Assembly (NCBI RefSeq): GCF_037975245.1
Contig: NC_092569.1
Coordinates: 23,917,168-23,981,167 of the forward strand
From: Apostichopus japonicus
Lineage: Eukaryota > Echinodermata > Holothuroidea > Aspidochirotida > Stichopodidae
DNA length: 64,000 nucleotides
Direction of reading: 5' to 3'
In this document: positions 22,001-34,257 of the stretch, piece after piece
Position numbering within the stretch: the first letter of the stretch is position 1
Layout: every line of letters begins with the position of its first letter
Position numbers and translations under genes: made by a program
The notes under the pieces: model-generated
Database searches by the model: none
Told to the model about the DNA's origin: nothing
Seen by the model: only the letters and a program-made list of their open reading frames with translations

Positions 22001-25000
22001 TTCATAGGGTCTCAAGAATCCAAGGAGGAAGTCTCTCATTATCGGTTAACCCCACCCCACCTCCCTCTTTGCCACCACTTTAATTATACTACTGAAACCT
22101 ACAGGCTTTTATCTCAAATTATGCCAGGTGAATCTTTAGCTACACCATAACAGCTGAGAATAAGAAAGTCTTTTAATACAAAAAAAAAAAGAAACGAACA
22201 ATGAAAGCTCTGTATATTTCTGCAATCATTGATGTGCATGAATAAAATTGTTATCATACCTCCAGCATCAAAATAGCTCTATGCAATGTCTAAGGTAGTA
22301 ATCCTTTATAATATCTGACACTTGTTGCTGTTTGTGTCCTCTTGAATAGACAGTCTTTAGTTACAGAAGTGCAGAAAGGACAAAATTCATGATATCTTCA
22401 ACCATTGCTCTATTGCTAACAGAGGTTCTTGCTGATAATGTACAATATTGATTAATCCTTGTGATATATAATTTAGTGAACTCTTTTGTATTTGGCACAG
22501 TTTCAGAAGTATCTTTGGATTAAGAACCCAACAAGGAGGGGTCTTGTATTTATTTTGTTGGTTGATTACAATGAGCTCATGCGGGTATATATCTATTTGT
22601 GGACAGTAGTGTTATTGAAAAACATTTTTAATCTTCTTGTTTATCACTTTAAAGTATGGCTTGGTCCTATTTTGTTTACAAAAATGCAAATATATTTTCT
22701 GAATTTCATAACTTACAGATTTATGAAACAAGAACTTCTAAAGAAGAAGATAAACATGGCAAAAGTAAGGGAACTAATGGACGTAACTTTCTGGCACAGA
22801 AGGAAGAGTATAATTGAGACTAGGCTTATGGTTTCAAACTTGTTAGAGAAGTATCCAGCACTAAAGGACTATCAGGAGGTACAAAGCTACTCTTCCGTTT
22901 TAACGAATTTGCAAACCAATGTATTCATGCTGGCATATGTGTGTTTGTGTGTCTGTGACGCCCACATTGAAAAGACAATATCTGAGGAGAATCTTTGAAC
23001 AATGTCATATTTTGTAAATAGCTGTACCATTGAGTGCAAGAACCCTATTGTTTTTGGTATGGTTAAAGGTCATTTGAGGTCAACAGTGGTGGAATCGGTG
23101 AAATTTGCAAACTTGATCACTCAAGACGGGGAAGCTTGGAGAGAACAAACGTTTATTATGCTGATGTATTAAATGACAATTGAAGCCTATCAGTGGTCAT
23201 CTTAGAAAATATTGTTTGTTACATCTCAATGCTTTTACTGCATTACTTAGATCAAGCATGTTGTTCTCCCTCCCAATACAATGTGTCCAATTTAAAAACA
23301 TATTGCATCTGTTACTTCATCTAAACCAGTTTTATCCCTGCTAGCAATTAGCACTTTGCTTCATGCATCATGTTTAATGTGGTACAAATTTGATAAAAGG
23401 GAGAAACCTAGGAAACAGTTAAAAGTGCGATGCAGCTGCTGAAATTTCCACCATCAGTGTTTAAAGCTGTAACACCAAGTCTAAACTCTGCCTCAGTTCC
23501 GGATGCTGGTCCATTTTTACTGGACTCCACAATATCCCAGAATGGAAGGTTAACCAACTGGAATCAGTGTTGGCCCAGACTTCAGTTTGGTGATCAAGTG
23601 TACCCCCCTCCCCCACCCTCCCACCCCCCTGCAAAACCTTTAATTGGTTTCTATGCCAGAGTCAAAAGTCTTTGTAGTCAACTCGGCGTGTGTATGTGAG
23701 GCCTAAGCCCTAACATGAAATCTAAAGAACTGTAAGGCTGCTTTTGTTCATACTTACCACAATGTTACATCATAGCTCAAGGACGGTCCCTATTGTGTTT
23801 GTCAATGTTAACGTTTAAAACTTAAAAATGCAATTTCCCTAAACAATGTGTGATATTGATTTCATATTTGATATGAACATGTTGGTTGACCATTGCAACA
23901 TTTGTAGATCCTTTTTGATTTTGCTGATTGAATATTCATAAGGGGCAGGACCAAATCAGATTTTAACTTAAGTTATTTTGCAAACACTAAATCTGAAGAA
24001 GTGCAGGTTTGTTTGAATTGATACTTAGCACAATAATGCCCCATGGCCCAAGGATGGTAGCTATTGTTTTAGGTGCACATATCACACAAAGTAATGAGTG
24101 GGCGGGGCTTAACATGACAAATTTATAAATACAATTTCTTGCTAACCTTATGTGATATTGATTTCCTATTTGATATGAACATGTTCGTTGACAATTGCAT
24201 TATTTTTAGCTCCATTTTAATTCTGCTGTTTGAATATTCATAAGATATATGACCAAATGAAATTTTAGCCGAAATTCTCGTAAACAAGAAATCTTTGTAA
24301 GTGTAGGTTTGTTTGAGTTGATACTTATTACAATGATGCCCCATGACCCAAGGATGGTCCCTATTGTTTTAGGTGCACATATCACACATAGTAATGAGTG
24401 GGCGGGGCTTAACATGAAACACTTAAAACTGCAATTTCTCTCTAACCGTATGTGATATTGATTTCATATTTGGTATGAACATGTTACTGTAGTTGACCAT
24501 TGCAACATTTTTAGCTCCACTTTAAATAGAATAATTGAATATTCATAAGGGATGGTACCAAATGAGATTTTAGCTAAAATTCCTGTAAACTCTTAATCTG
24601 AATAAGTGTAGCTTTGTTTGAGTTGATACTTGGCACAATGATGTCCCATGGATGTTCCCTATTGGTTTAGTTGGTGATCAGATGCATATTAATGAGTGGG
24701 CAGGGCTTAACATGAAAAGCTTAATCTTCGGTTGTTTGAGTTGAGCTTGTTGGTTGACCATTGCAACATTTTCAGTGCTGTTTTCATATTGCTGACAACA
24801 TTCCTTCCTAAATCATGATGATTGTACTAATGTACAGTATGCTTGCCTGATTTTCCTTCCCAACAAATGTCCTTCAAAGTGGAATGTGAAATGTGTGTGA
24901 AATGCAAGTAGTGGCACTGTACAGTATAATGCCAAAGAAAAGCTTCATCTGATACAATTTGGAATTTTTAATAAACTACGAAAGTAACTCATAATGAAAT

Positions 25001-26767
25001 GGGGTTTTTTTTTTGCAGTTGCAAAGAGAATTCCAAAGAATCACTGCAAGTGAAACACCCATATCATCTCTTAAGACGAACATGCAGACAATGGCCAAAG
25101 ACATTAGAAGAGTAATGTTGACAAAGAAAAAAGAAAAGGTCATCCAGCTCAACTTGCAAGACATAGTTTCGTCAGATCCTGCAAGAGAGAAAGGTACACC
25201 CAAGTTACAAACCATATGTTGCAAATGTTTAGGGGTTGCCAAGGGGTTATTACTCATTGGTATGAAAATCTTTACCATGATTTTTAAATCAATGTTAGAG
25301 ACATGCTTGATATTCAGTACTATTGAACATTCAAACATTAGCAATTTGGTAGAGGGTAGTATTAATACCTTGCCAAGGGAAAGAGGAACATATTAGGACC
25401 CTAAGAAAGACCTATACCAAATATCATTTAGTAATCAGGTGAACTTATTTATAGTAAAGAGCCTTAAGGATTACTTTGGACAAAAAGTTAAACCACCTGT
25501 GGTACATTGTCCTGTGCTTAAAGTATTTGAGGATGGTTACCATATGCTGGGAAACTGTTGAAGTAACTTGGTAATATATGCTGGAGACAAACCACTATAT
25601 CTTAACTCCCAGGTACTAATTGGCAATAGAAACAGTACTTTCGTAGATAGGAGTGATATGATGACTGGCATAAAGCAAATACCTTTTATTAAAATGCATT
25701 TATGTTTCATTAATTCTCACACTTACTGTAGAACTACCACTGGTGTACAGTTAGGATCCAAACCATTCATGTACATTGACTGAAAGACGTATTCCAAATT
25801 GACTGTGATGTATGGCAGCACCTACGCCTAAACCATTTTAAAGATTTTTTTATCCCTGTTTGATATCTGACATGAAAACATTCATTAAATCTGATGCATG
25901 TCCTCCTTTTACAGATTTAGAAATTACTTCTGCAGTATTTTTACTGCCCTACCTGTTTTCCAAAAGTTCATCTCTTATCAACCATTATGAGAAAAGGAAT
26001 GACATACAGGTATGACACATTGAAGCTTTTAAATTTGAAAACACAAATATTGCCTGGTTAAAGGAATTTAAAATTTGCAAAAGTGTGCTAAATCAGGATT
26101 TTAGTTTTGATGTCACAGTTCAACTATAAATTGACCATTTACATTGTCTAAGCAGTCTACCAATTGAGTTTTCTAGTCATTAACACTGGCAATCATAAAC
26201 ATCAAAACAATGGCAACAATACTGCTTCAAAATTCTTCATCTGAAAATTCTGCTCAGACATTTCTCAAGGGTTCAGTGATATGGGTATATAGTTTAGAAA
26301 TATTGATATGTGCTACAATTGACGGAAATAGAGAAATGTTCATTGTGAATGTAACTTGGAAGGTGGCATGTCATGTTATGATGCCAATGCTAGTTTGTGA
26401 ATGCAACATAACACATCTGAAGCTTGTTTGCAATTCTTTATAAATATATTACATGTCAATGTATACAGCAGTGGATATTTTCTTCTTTTACACATTGCAG
26501 GATGCCTCCCCATGTCTCCTTTGGGAGGGAGATAGTCCTCTTGCAGCAACGAGCCTAGCAATAATGGCAGAAGGGGAAATCTTTGGAAGAAGTTCAAATG
26601 CCATGGAAGCACTAGCCACCCTCATTGCAACTTATTGGGTTTTTGACATGGCGTACCCAAAACAAGATAAAGACTTTTTTAACTTTTGTGAAGTGGCTCT
26701 ATTGAAGTTGACCTCAGTTCAACCTACAAGGCAAACAAGTAACATGTTGATCAAGTTAAGGTGTTAA
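19083..26767 (+). CDS. SAMD3-like protein, eight-exon gene inside the 15-kb element
   Basis: Exons: 19083-19600, 20784-20945, 21259-21352, 21796-21971, 22719-22878, 25019-25193, 25915-26009, 26501-26767. All have AG/GT borders and every junction keeps frame, giving 549 codons with the stop. The N-terminus (FVIKVGSSDELLSSIRQKF) looks ubiquitin/PB1-like. A Ser/Gln-rich linker follows, then the conserved region of SAMD3-like proteins: PLKPWPSKFEIP, YPTKRQYDDVACALVETFP, DFWKVKLSDKFRNER, LMDVTFWHRRKSI with LLEKYPALKDYQE, LQREFQRI, and a C-terminal block ending TYWVFDMAYP. No SAM domain is visible despite the family name. Molecular function of the family is not established. AATAAA at 27677 is a plausible poly(A) signal. 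Location next to a transposase and within the TIRs suggests an accessory or cargo role. The final exon could instead splice onward near 26763. Confidence 0.78.
23690..24780. repeat. Degenerate tandem repeat, about 290 bp unit (intron of SAMD3-like gene)
   Basis: About four diverged copies contain TTGATACTTAGCACAATAAT, CCAAGGATGGTCCCTATTGT, TGAGTGGGCGGGGCTTAACA, GATATTGATTTCATATTTG and GAATATTCATAAGG. Related units in inverse orientation occur at 29290-30880 and near 50130-50200. Confidence 0.8.
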
Positions 26768-27826
26768 GGTCTAATGTTTTGAGGGGGAAAATTTGGACTT
26801 TTAACTTTTATACACTGTTACGTTTTTAGTGAGATGAGTTACGAACTTAACGGTTTTGGCTTATTTCCTTGTTGGTTATTTAACACTCATTTAGAACTCC
26901 CTTTGATACTTTTTATGTGTCTTTAGCAGCTGGAAGCATTCTCGAGGAATATTGTTATAGACAAGACAGAGATTTCACTCTTTCATAAAGTAAAGGTCCA
27001 ACCACTACCTGATAAACAGGTTCAGTATATGCTCCTTTTATTATTTTTGCCGATAACAATCAAGTTTGTGTTTCACAGGCATTTTTTTATGTTACTAACT
27101 TAAAACAACTCTTATGTAAAATTTTGTTTTGATATCTTCAAAGTTCAAAGTGTAAATAGCATATGCGTCCAATGATTGTGGTTTAGACAGACTTGTACAT
27201 CTGTACATAACATTTGAGAGAGAAAATTGAAAACATTTCAGTTTGGATTACATCAGTGGTTCCCAACCTTTCACAGATCAGCACCCTCATACCCTAATGG
27301 CATTTGGAAAATGGACCCCTCCCCTATGCTTTAAAAAACATAATGCCAGATTCTTCTGTTTATCTTGATTTCGATTTATAAAAACAAATTAGAGAGCTCA
27401 GTGGAAAGTAGACAGAATCTTTTTAACCCCAGTTTAAATTTAGTATCTCATTCTTTTCAAACACCCTTCCCCTGAAATGTTAAAACGCCTAACATACAGT
27501 TGATGTTCAAGGATTTCTTTTATTTATCAGTATTCAATGCTTTTATCGTTGTTATATGAAGTATTTACCTATTTTCTAGTGTCAGGTTAAGGAGTTATTG
27601 TTCATTTAACTCATCTAAAGTATCCCATACATTCATAATTGTTTCATTTTTTTTGTTTCCCTCAGTCAAGAGTTTAAATAAAGTTGCCAAAATAACCATA
27701 TCTGAAATCCAATATGTTGTGTCCTTTGTTTAAGTTTTCTATTACCCAACTGGGAGTGAAGACAATCAAGGGAGTGTAAAATAATGCAATAAGATTTAAA
27801 AATAAGAGGGAAAAGAAAATGCACTT
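26768..27826. other. 3' region of the SAMD3-like gene
   Basis: AATAAA at 27677-27682 is a candidate poly(A) signal. At 26927-27020 an AG-GT bounded open stretch could be an alternative terminal exon. A hAT-like end CAGTGGTTCCCAACCTTTC starts at about 27254 without a visible partner. No other gene is seen. Confidence 0.45.
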
Positions 27827-28049
27827 AAGTGAGTGTATTGACACACTGAATGAGTAAACCTAAACACTCTGAGTAATATTAGTAAAACATGCTTAAAAAA
27901 TAGGATAAATTGTAAAACTCACTAACATGAGTAATCCGAACTAAACATGAATAATAAAACTCTGTCATTGTGAGTATTTTTAAACAAACAAATGCATAGA
28001 TTTTAGGACGGGATTACTCAGCTGGTATGGGTAAATTGTTTTTTCAGTG
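27827..28049. repeat. Right subterminal repeats and TIR of the 15-kb element
   Basis: Copies of GAGTRA/TYACTC include AAGTGAGTGT, AATGAGTAAACC, TCTGAGTAATA, AACTCACTAACATGAGTAAT, TGTGAGTATT and GGGATTACTCAGC. The terminal repeat follows, ending CAGTG at 28049. Motif and spacing mirror the left end. Confidence 0.7.
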
Positions 28050-28410
28050 TACCGCTATACCGCTTTACGCATTCAAGCGAATCATTCACGCGACGCACCT
28101 ATTCATGACTGTTATTCTATTGAACCAAGCCGGTGCGAGCACACACGTTCAACCGGATTATACAGTTGTTCTTCGGCCGATTCGAAGTAAGCTTGCACAT
28201 TCATATGGTACGGATTCTAAAGTCAGGCCAAAAATATATTGTCAGTTTGGTTGTTTTCGTAGCTTATAGTGGTACTTATCTTTCGAAAGGAAACACTGCA
28301 GCCTTCCATGTGAATGCGTTTTGTTTACTTTAGTTTGAGGAATGACAGTCCTAATAAATGTAGACTATAGACTGTGTCATGTAAACAATGTGCTAATAAA
28401 TGCACTGTTT
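28050..28410. other. Spacer between the two large transposons
   Basis: About 360 bp of host sequence separates the right end of the 15-kb element from the left end of the 14.4-kb element. Two overlapping short frames have no recognisable content. Confidence 0.5.
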
Positions 28411-28880
28411 CACTGTAAACATAATCTAGTCAAGATGACTAGAGTACATTAGTCCAGACAATGCTTCTATCGACCAATTAATTCTAGTCACTTGACTAAC
28501 TTTTGGTCCAGTGACCAAATAGTTCTGGTCATATGACTAAGTAAACCTGGTCACATGACCAGTTTTTACTAGTCATTCAATTATGCCTCTATCGACCAGG
28601 CTTTAGTCAAGCGACCTAAACGATTAGTCAAGATGTCAGTTGGCTAATTCAATTAGTCACATGACCAGTTTTTACTAGTCATTCAATTATGCCTCTATCG
28701 ACCAGGCTTTGGTCAAGCGACCTAAACGATTAGTCAAGATGTCAATTGACTTATTCAATTAGTCACATGACCAGTTTTTGCTAGTCTTTCAACAATGCTC
28801 TATCGACCAGGCTTTTGTCAAGCGACCTAAATGATTAGTCCAGCAGTCACTTGACTAATCCAGTTAGTCTTGCCCATGGA
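28411..28880. repeat. Left subterminal repeat zone (TAGTCA motifs)
   Basis: Dense copies of CTAGTCA, TTAGTCAAG, GGTCACATGACCAG and TCTATCGACCAGGCTTTAGT occur in both orientations. They are partly organised as an imperfect tandem of about 120 bp from 28555 (AATTATGCCTCTATCGACCA at 28579 and 28684, diverged near 28790). The same words recur at the right end (42620-42829). Confidence 0.85.
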
Positions 28881-28913
28881 TAAAAGTAGTTTTTCTGTAC
28901 TAGTTTTATATGA

Positions 28914-28983
28914 CCCACCACAGATTCGAACCTGCGACAACTCCCTTATAGGTACAAAGCTGTCTGTTGAGCTAACTGGTGGG
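28914..28983 (-). other. tRNA-like sequence (SINE head or tRNA pseudogene)
   Basis: On the - strand, CCCACCA and TGGTGGG form a perfect 7-bp acceptor-like stem. A box A-like TTAGCTCAACAG and a box B-like GGTTCGAATCTG lie inside. A regular anticodon arm cannot be folded, and T-arm pairing conflicts with the acceptor stem. This is therefore more likely a tRNA-derived SINE or pseudogene than a functional tRNA. A second box A-like string (GGTCTAGCAGTGGTTAAGG) lies just upstream on the same strand. Confidence 0.35.
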
Positions 28984-29289
28984 AACAATTCTTGGATATA
29001 AAACCTGATTGGGCCTTAACCACTGCTAGACCATCAAGCCCTCTCACATGAAAAAAAGAAAGCAAGAATTTCTGTATTAATTTGGAATCACATTTTATAT
29101 TTTCTCTTAAACACTACATATGCTTCACCTCAATAGTAAGTACAAAAGAGTGTCTGATTTCATCAGTAATTGAAGAACCAGAAAACCCAAAGGTTTAGTG
29201 GTTCTGATGCCGATGAGAGTTTATGAAATAAGATAAGTCAGAATTTGTTATTGTTATATACCTGTATTGTACTTATTGCCAGACAACTG

Positions 29290-30880
29290 AAACCAAACTG
29301 AAGCTGATCAGACATAAAGTTGTCAGTTGCACTCATGAATATAAATGAAATTTCAGTTTCCTGTAGCACTACTGTACCAACCTACCAAGTATGAAGGTGA
29401 TCAGACATATATTTGAAAAAATATCGACATTTTAAGAATTTGATTACAAGCCCCACCCACATATTCATGTACTGGACAACAAAAACAATGAGGTCCATGT
29501 AATGATAATGTAGCATATCTACAAGTTATTCAATACATTTACAGTAATTAAATTTATTGTTTTTAAGATTATACATACACTTGCAAACATGCTAAACTGT
29601 AGATTACCTGGCCATCGTAAACAAAACCAAAAATTAATGCCTTTATTGATGTACATATAAAGTTGAAAAAAAGTGATATAGTTGACTCTAGGCATTTCAC
29701 CACCCCACACCCCCTCTCCAGACAAACACATGGGGATCATACGACACAACCCATATCCCCAACCCAGAGCGGACCCTTACCATCATACCACCTGCAGCCT
29801 CACCTACCATCCTACAACCCTGATCCCAACATCACCCTACTCATCTGACAACCCCCCCCCCCACCTGACACCCATCAGATTTTACCAGTTTCACACCTCA
29901 CTACCAACACATTAATCTACCCCACTCACATAAGATTTCCCTATACTCTATAGGTACATGTACAGTAATACCAGATTATTAAGTTCATTTACTATTTTCA
30001 CTATAGACTATCCCTTTAATTGTCTGAGCCAGCTATTTATGCAACATACATATACACACATACCCACACGCAAACTTGATCAAAACATACAAACATGCCA
30101 ACTCATCACAACATACACATATGCCAACTTAATTGCAAAGGTTACTTTTTTTCAGTCCAGTTTAATTTGTCACTGGACTACTCCTTTAATGGCCTGGCTA
30201 GCCAATTTCATGGTTTTATAAAGCAAAACAAATATAGATAAGATCAGCAAGCTCCCAGGAACCAGGAAAACATGTCAAACGTGACGAATGACAGGAGTTT
30301 AGGAATGAGGGACAACAAATGCTATATGGCCAACAAACACATGAATATTAATGAGGTTACATGTTATTTCCATATGAAAATGTAACTATTATTATCCACC
30401 ACCAATCAACAAAGTATGCAGATGATCGGTTATACCGTTGCAAAGTTATTGACATTTTAAGAATTTCACTTTAACTGCTGCCTACTCATTAATATTCATG
30501 TCATGAACAACAAAAACAATAGGGAACATCTACTAATCATGGAGCATGTACTAGTTCAAAATGACAGTAATTCAACATTTAATTTCTAAGATTTCAGGTT
30601 TACAAGCTATTTCTAGCAATTAAGGATTAAGCCCCACCTACTCATGAATATTAATTAGATGAAATTCCATTGTCATGTGACAATGAACCACTTACATCAC
30701 CATACCAAGTATGAAGCAGATCGGACATACCGTTGCGAAGATATTGACATTTTAAGAATTTTACTTTAAGTCCTACCCACTTATTAATATTCATGTGATG
30801 GAGAACAAAAACAATAGGGACCATCCACACATCACCAGTCCAATATGACATTGATCCAATGTGTCGTTGTTGAGATATCG
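29290..30880. repeat. Degenerate repeats, AACAATAGGGACCATC family
   Basis: Diverged units at about 29290-29520, 30340-30560 and 30640-30870 share AAGTATGAAGCAGATCGGAC, TTATTGACATTTTAAGAATT, TAATATTCATGTGATGAACA and ACAAAAACAATAGGGACCAT. Read on the - strand they match the repeats at 23690-24780. Between units, 29690-29930 is strikingly C-rich and G-poor on the + strand. No gene is seen. Confidence 0.7.
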
Positions 30881-30919
30881 TGTTTACGAGCAAGCTGTCA
30901 CATCACACACACACACACA

Positions 30920-31318
30920 CATACATGTTTGTGTTTCGTTCAGACCGAGGACCCCATTGTATTTTCCATTGTTCAAATCCACGTACCGTAACATTAACAA
31001 TACCCCATACAATAGAATTCTTCCGAGGACGTGGTGATTCTTTAGAAATCACAACCGAGGACCTGAAATTCTTTTGTTCAAGTCCTCGGTCAGATAGCAA
31101 AACAAACGCATACCCACACACACATGTTTGCATTACATTCAGACTGAGGACCCTATTGTATTTTCCATTGTTCAAATCCACGTACCCTAACCTTAACAAT
31201 ACCCCATACAATAGAATTCTTCCGAGGACGTGGTGATTCTTTAGAAATCACAACCGAGGACCTGAAATTGTTTTGTTCAAGTCCTCGGTCAGATAGCAAA
31301 ACAAACGCACCTTCACAC
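30920..31318. repeat. 199-bp two-copy tandem duplication
   Basis: CCATTGTATTTTCCATTGTT recurs with a 199-base offset (30953 and 31152), and the surrounding sequence is almost identical. Each copy contains inverted GAGGAC/GTCCTC words (CCGAGGACC and GGACGTGG), so it can fold. A CA microsatellite lies just before it (30903-30922). Confidence 0.9.
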
Positions 31319-32479
31319 GCGCCAACTTGATCGCATAGGTTACTCGGCCTTCGGCATCGTAACCAAAAATAACAACATTTTGTAAGTCAAAACTAACACA
31401 CGCAACAGCTCAAATGATAATGAAAAAATTTTCAATGACTTATTATTTGCAAGTTAGTTACAGTTTTATAACACCTTAGCCTATTTTGACTCATATATGC
31501 TAGTGCAATTGATAGGCAGTATTCTATGTTATAAATGTGATGACAGTTTGAGCCAAAAAAACTGTACAAAAAATGGTAGGTGCCTGGAGCAGTAATTAGG
31601 CCATCAATTTTTAGCGATTTGCATGTTTAGTTTCTCCAGAATTTTATTGACTGATTTATCTGCCGGTGTAGTATCATCAACATTCAAAATGATTTTTTTT
31701 TAAAACTGAAGGGTTTTCTTCAGCAAAGGCTCATATGCCATATTTAGGACATAGAACACTGCCAAATAATTGCACATGGCTGCGAACAAACTTTTCAAAG
31801 TAGCTACTTGCAAGGTTTCCACTATCACAGTGTACTCTGGAACACCTTCATCCTCTGTCACCTGGATATAAACTGGCACGTCTGACAAGTCTGTAACCTG
31901 CAAAGATATTAAGGTATATGTATTCAATATACAGCGCTTTCCAGTTTCAGAAAATGGGAGGGGTGGCTGATCCACCATGATGGCCATGAGTGACCAACAA
32001 ACAAATGTACTCCACCAACGAAGGAATCAAAATAAATAATTTCTTAAATATTTTTTTCAAATCAATTTACAGTACATCGTATTCACTACAAGTAATACTA
32101 TTTTTGATGATATAAATAATAGCAGAGTATAAATGAAACAACAGAGCTACCCTGTAAATGGTGCACTGGTTCCGTGTATTTTAGAGAGAAATGAATATTT
32201 GCCATGAGTTATGACATCTTGTTACAGCTAATTACATCATGGTAGGGATTCATTCCACTAGATGATTTTAATACACTTGGGGCTGATCAGGAAATCCACA
32301 TTGGGTTATGGTTACTGCAACTACAGATTGAAATCTGTCCAACATTCTGTTCCAGTTATCACATACATACTAGTCTATTCTACCTTTGTGATGATGCCCT
32401 TACTATATTTACAGCTATGAACACTCCCAGGTCATACATGTGATATTTAGTTAGGGAATAATGATCAGATGTGCGGGCC

Positions 32480-33070
32480 TTTGTTGCAGACAGGTTTTCA
32501 GGGCCCAAATATTTCAAGGCCCCCCAGAAATAAGGATGCCAAAAAATGCCCCCCCCAAAAAAAAAAAAAAGATGCCCCAACAAATGTTAGGGCTAAACCA
32601 ATTTTAGGGCAAATTTGTATGAAAAGTATCATTTTGAGTGATTTCATAAATTGGCCCATATGGTCTACAGGTGACTTAGGCCCCCAAATCCTAAAAACCC
32701 AAAGGAGGCACTACCTAAGTACCACTGTGAAAAATGCTCAACACTGCACCATAGAATTCATAGGAAAAGAAACATTTTGTGTGATTTCAGGCGAAGTTCA
32801 GGAGTTCAAAATGACCCATATGGCCCATACATGACCTTTGGCCTAAAATTCCAAACACCCCAAAGGAGCACTACCAAAACACTATCGTGACAATTAAACT
32901 CTAAGCATTGTGACCATACAATCTGTAGGAAAATATTAATTTTGAGTTATTTCCTGAAATAGCCCATATGGCATCAGACCTAAAATTGCTGAATACCCCA
33001 AAGGAAACACTACCAGGGCACTATCATGATGAACCCTCGACACTGTAACATACAACATCAGACCACCTCT
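32480..33070. repeat. Degenerate tandem repeat, about 165 bp unit
   Basis: Units contain CCAAAGGAGGCACTACC, CCCATATGG, TAGGAAAAGAAACATTTTG and CACTGTGAAAAATGCTC-like text. About three to four diverged copies lie within an intron of the partial SAMD3-like gene. An A-rich run lies at 32558-32571. Confidence 0.65.
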
Positions 33071-33219
33071 GATGGCCTTGACCCATAGTTTACATACTGT
33101 TGATTTAAATAATACATTGGGTACTTACACTATCCTCATCTGCAAATACAATCATAGCACCCAACTTCTCATTCAGTAGAGTCGGAACTGACAGAATTGC
33201 TGCATGCATTCTAGACTCT

Positions 33220-34257
33220 AAAAGAAAAATCAACAACAGAATGTTAAAGCACTCATAACATCATGACATTTCAGAAGAGTGATATTATGTCATATTTGGT
33301 AACATCGATACGACAAAAATATCACAGATTCACTCATCTGCAGTCCGGAGAGCAATACTCAATACTCGATAAATTGCTTAGGTGATAATATTAAAGTAGA
33401 GTACTAAATACATCACAGGTCTTATTTTCAGCAAAGATATTTGTATCATTCGATAAGGTCTAGGCTACTTAGCTAAGTAATATCAAGTATGAGCTCAACC
33501 CAAGCAAGCATCTTTAAGTTATGCCAATTGTTCAGTTATTTGTCGTGGGCCCCTACTGGCATGGGCCATAAAAAATGATTGCATCCATGTCATTGTTTCA
33601 GCTTGAGGGATTCAAGACAATGATAACTGATAAGGAACATTTGAAGCAAAATATAGAAACATTAATGGAAAAATATCAAATACTGAGATTGTATTGAAAG
33701 AGTTGCTCCATTTGTCAAGAATATGTATCAGTTGTCAAACTCGTATCTTGGACCCAAAGCTGATAGGTTTCATTGATACCTACAGATTCCTGAAGTCCGA
33801 GAACATGTTTTCCCTGAATTAACAACCATGTACCATATTCTGAGGTCTTCAGTAAAATGAAGATAATAGAGAGCAGACTAGCAAGCAGATTGACACATGA
33901 AAATTTGAACCTCAGGATTCAGCTGGCAACAGAGCATGAACTAGTGTGAAAGTTGAACAAGGAAGATATTATTTGAGAATATGCAGACAGTGATAAATTG
34001 AAATGTCTCTTGTTTCCAAAGTAGAGTAAGTAGACTAGATTTCCATATACTCAGCTTGTAACAATGTAACATTGCATCATATAAATGGATCAAACTGCAT
34101 ATCGTGTAGCCTATAATACATATAGGCATATAGGGGGAAGTGGGGGCAGGTTGTCACATACCACCTACTTCCACCCATGGATTTGCATATTGAACAATAT
34201 ATTTTTGGAAATTGGAATAGACATTCTATATCCATATCCATAACTTCAAACATGTTA
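33220..34257. other. Intronic non-coding stretch
   Basis: No gene or clear repeat recognised. AT-rich, inside the intron between the exons at 33129 and 35872 of the partial SAMD3-like gene. Confidence 0.45.

Larger units (their letters stand above)
12967..28049 (+). mobile_element. 15.1-kb CACTG-ended DNA transposon with two genes (CACTA/CMC-like)
   Basis: The left end reads CACTGAAAAAAAAATTGAC. The reverse complement of the right end (28049 backwards) reads CACTGAAAAAACAATTTAC; 17 of 19 positions match. Both ends are flanked by TA (12965-12966 and 28050-28051), a 2-bp target duplication. Subterminal zones hold repeated GAGTRA/TYACTC motifs. Inside, on one strand, are an intact C2H2/DDE transposase and a spliced SAMD3-like gene. 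CACTG ends and a 2-3 bp duplication fit the CACTA/Mirage/Chapaev clan. The interior also carries degenerate repeats in non-coding parts. The open transposase suggests recent activity. Confidence 0.8.

Noticed and set aside
22486-22998. 170-codon frame taken as one exon
   Set aside because: Only 22719-22878 of this frame joins in phase with its neighbours. Codons before it read through intron, and those after it read through a dispersed repeat.
27254-27300. Complete hAT element starting CAGTGGTTCCCAACC
   Set aside because: Only one end-like motif was found. No inverted partner or target duplication could be identified.
28914-28983. Functional tRNA gene
   Set aside because: The acceptor stem and box A/B words are present, but a regular anticodon arm does not fold and T-arm pairing overlaps the acceptor strand.
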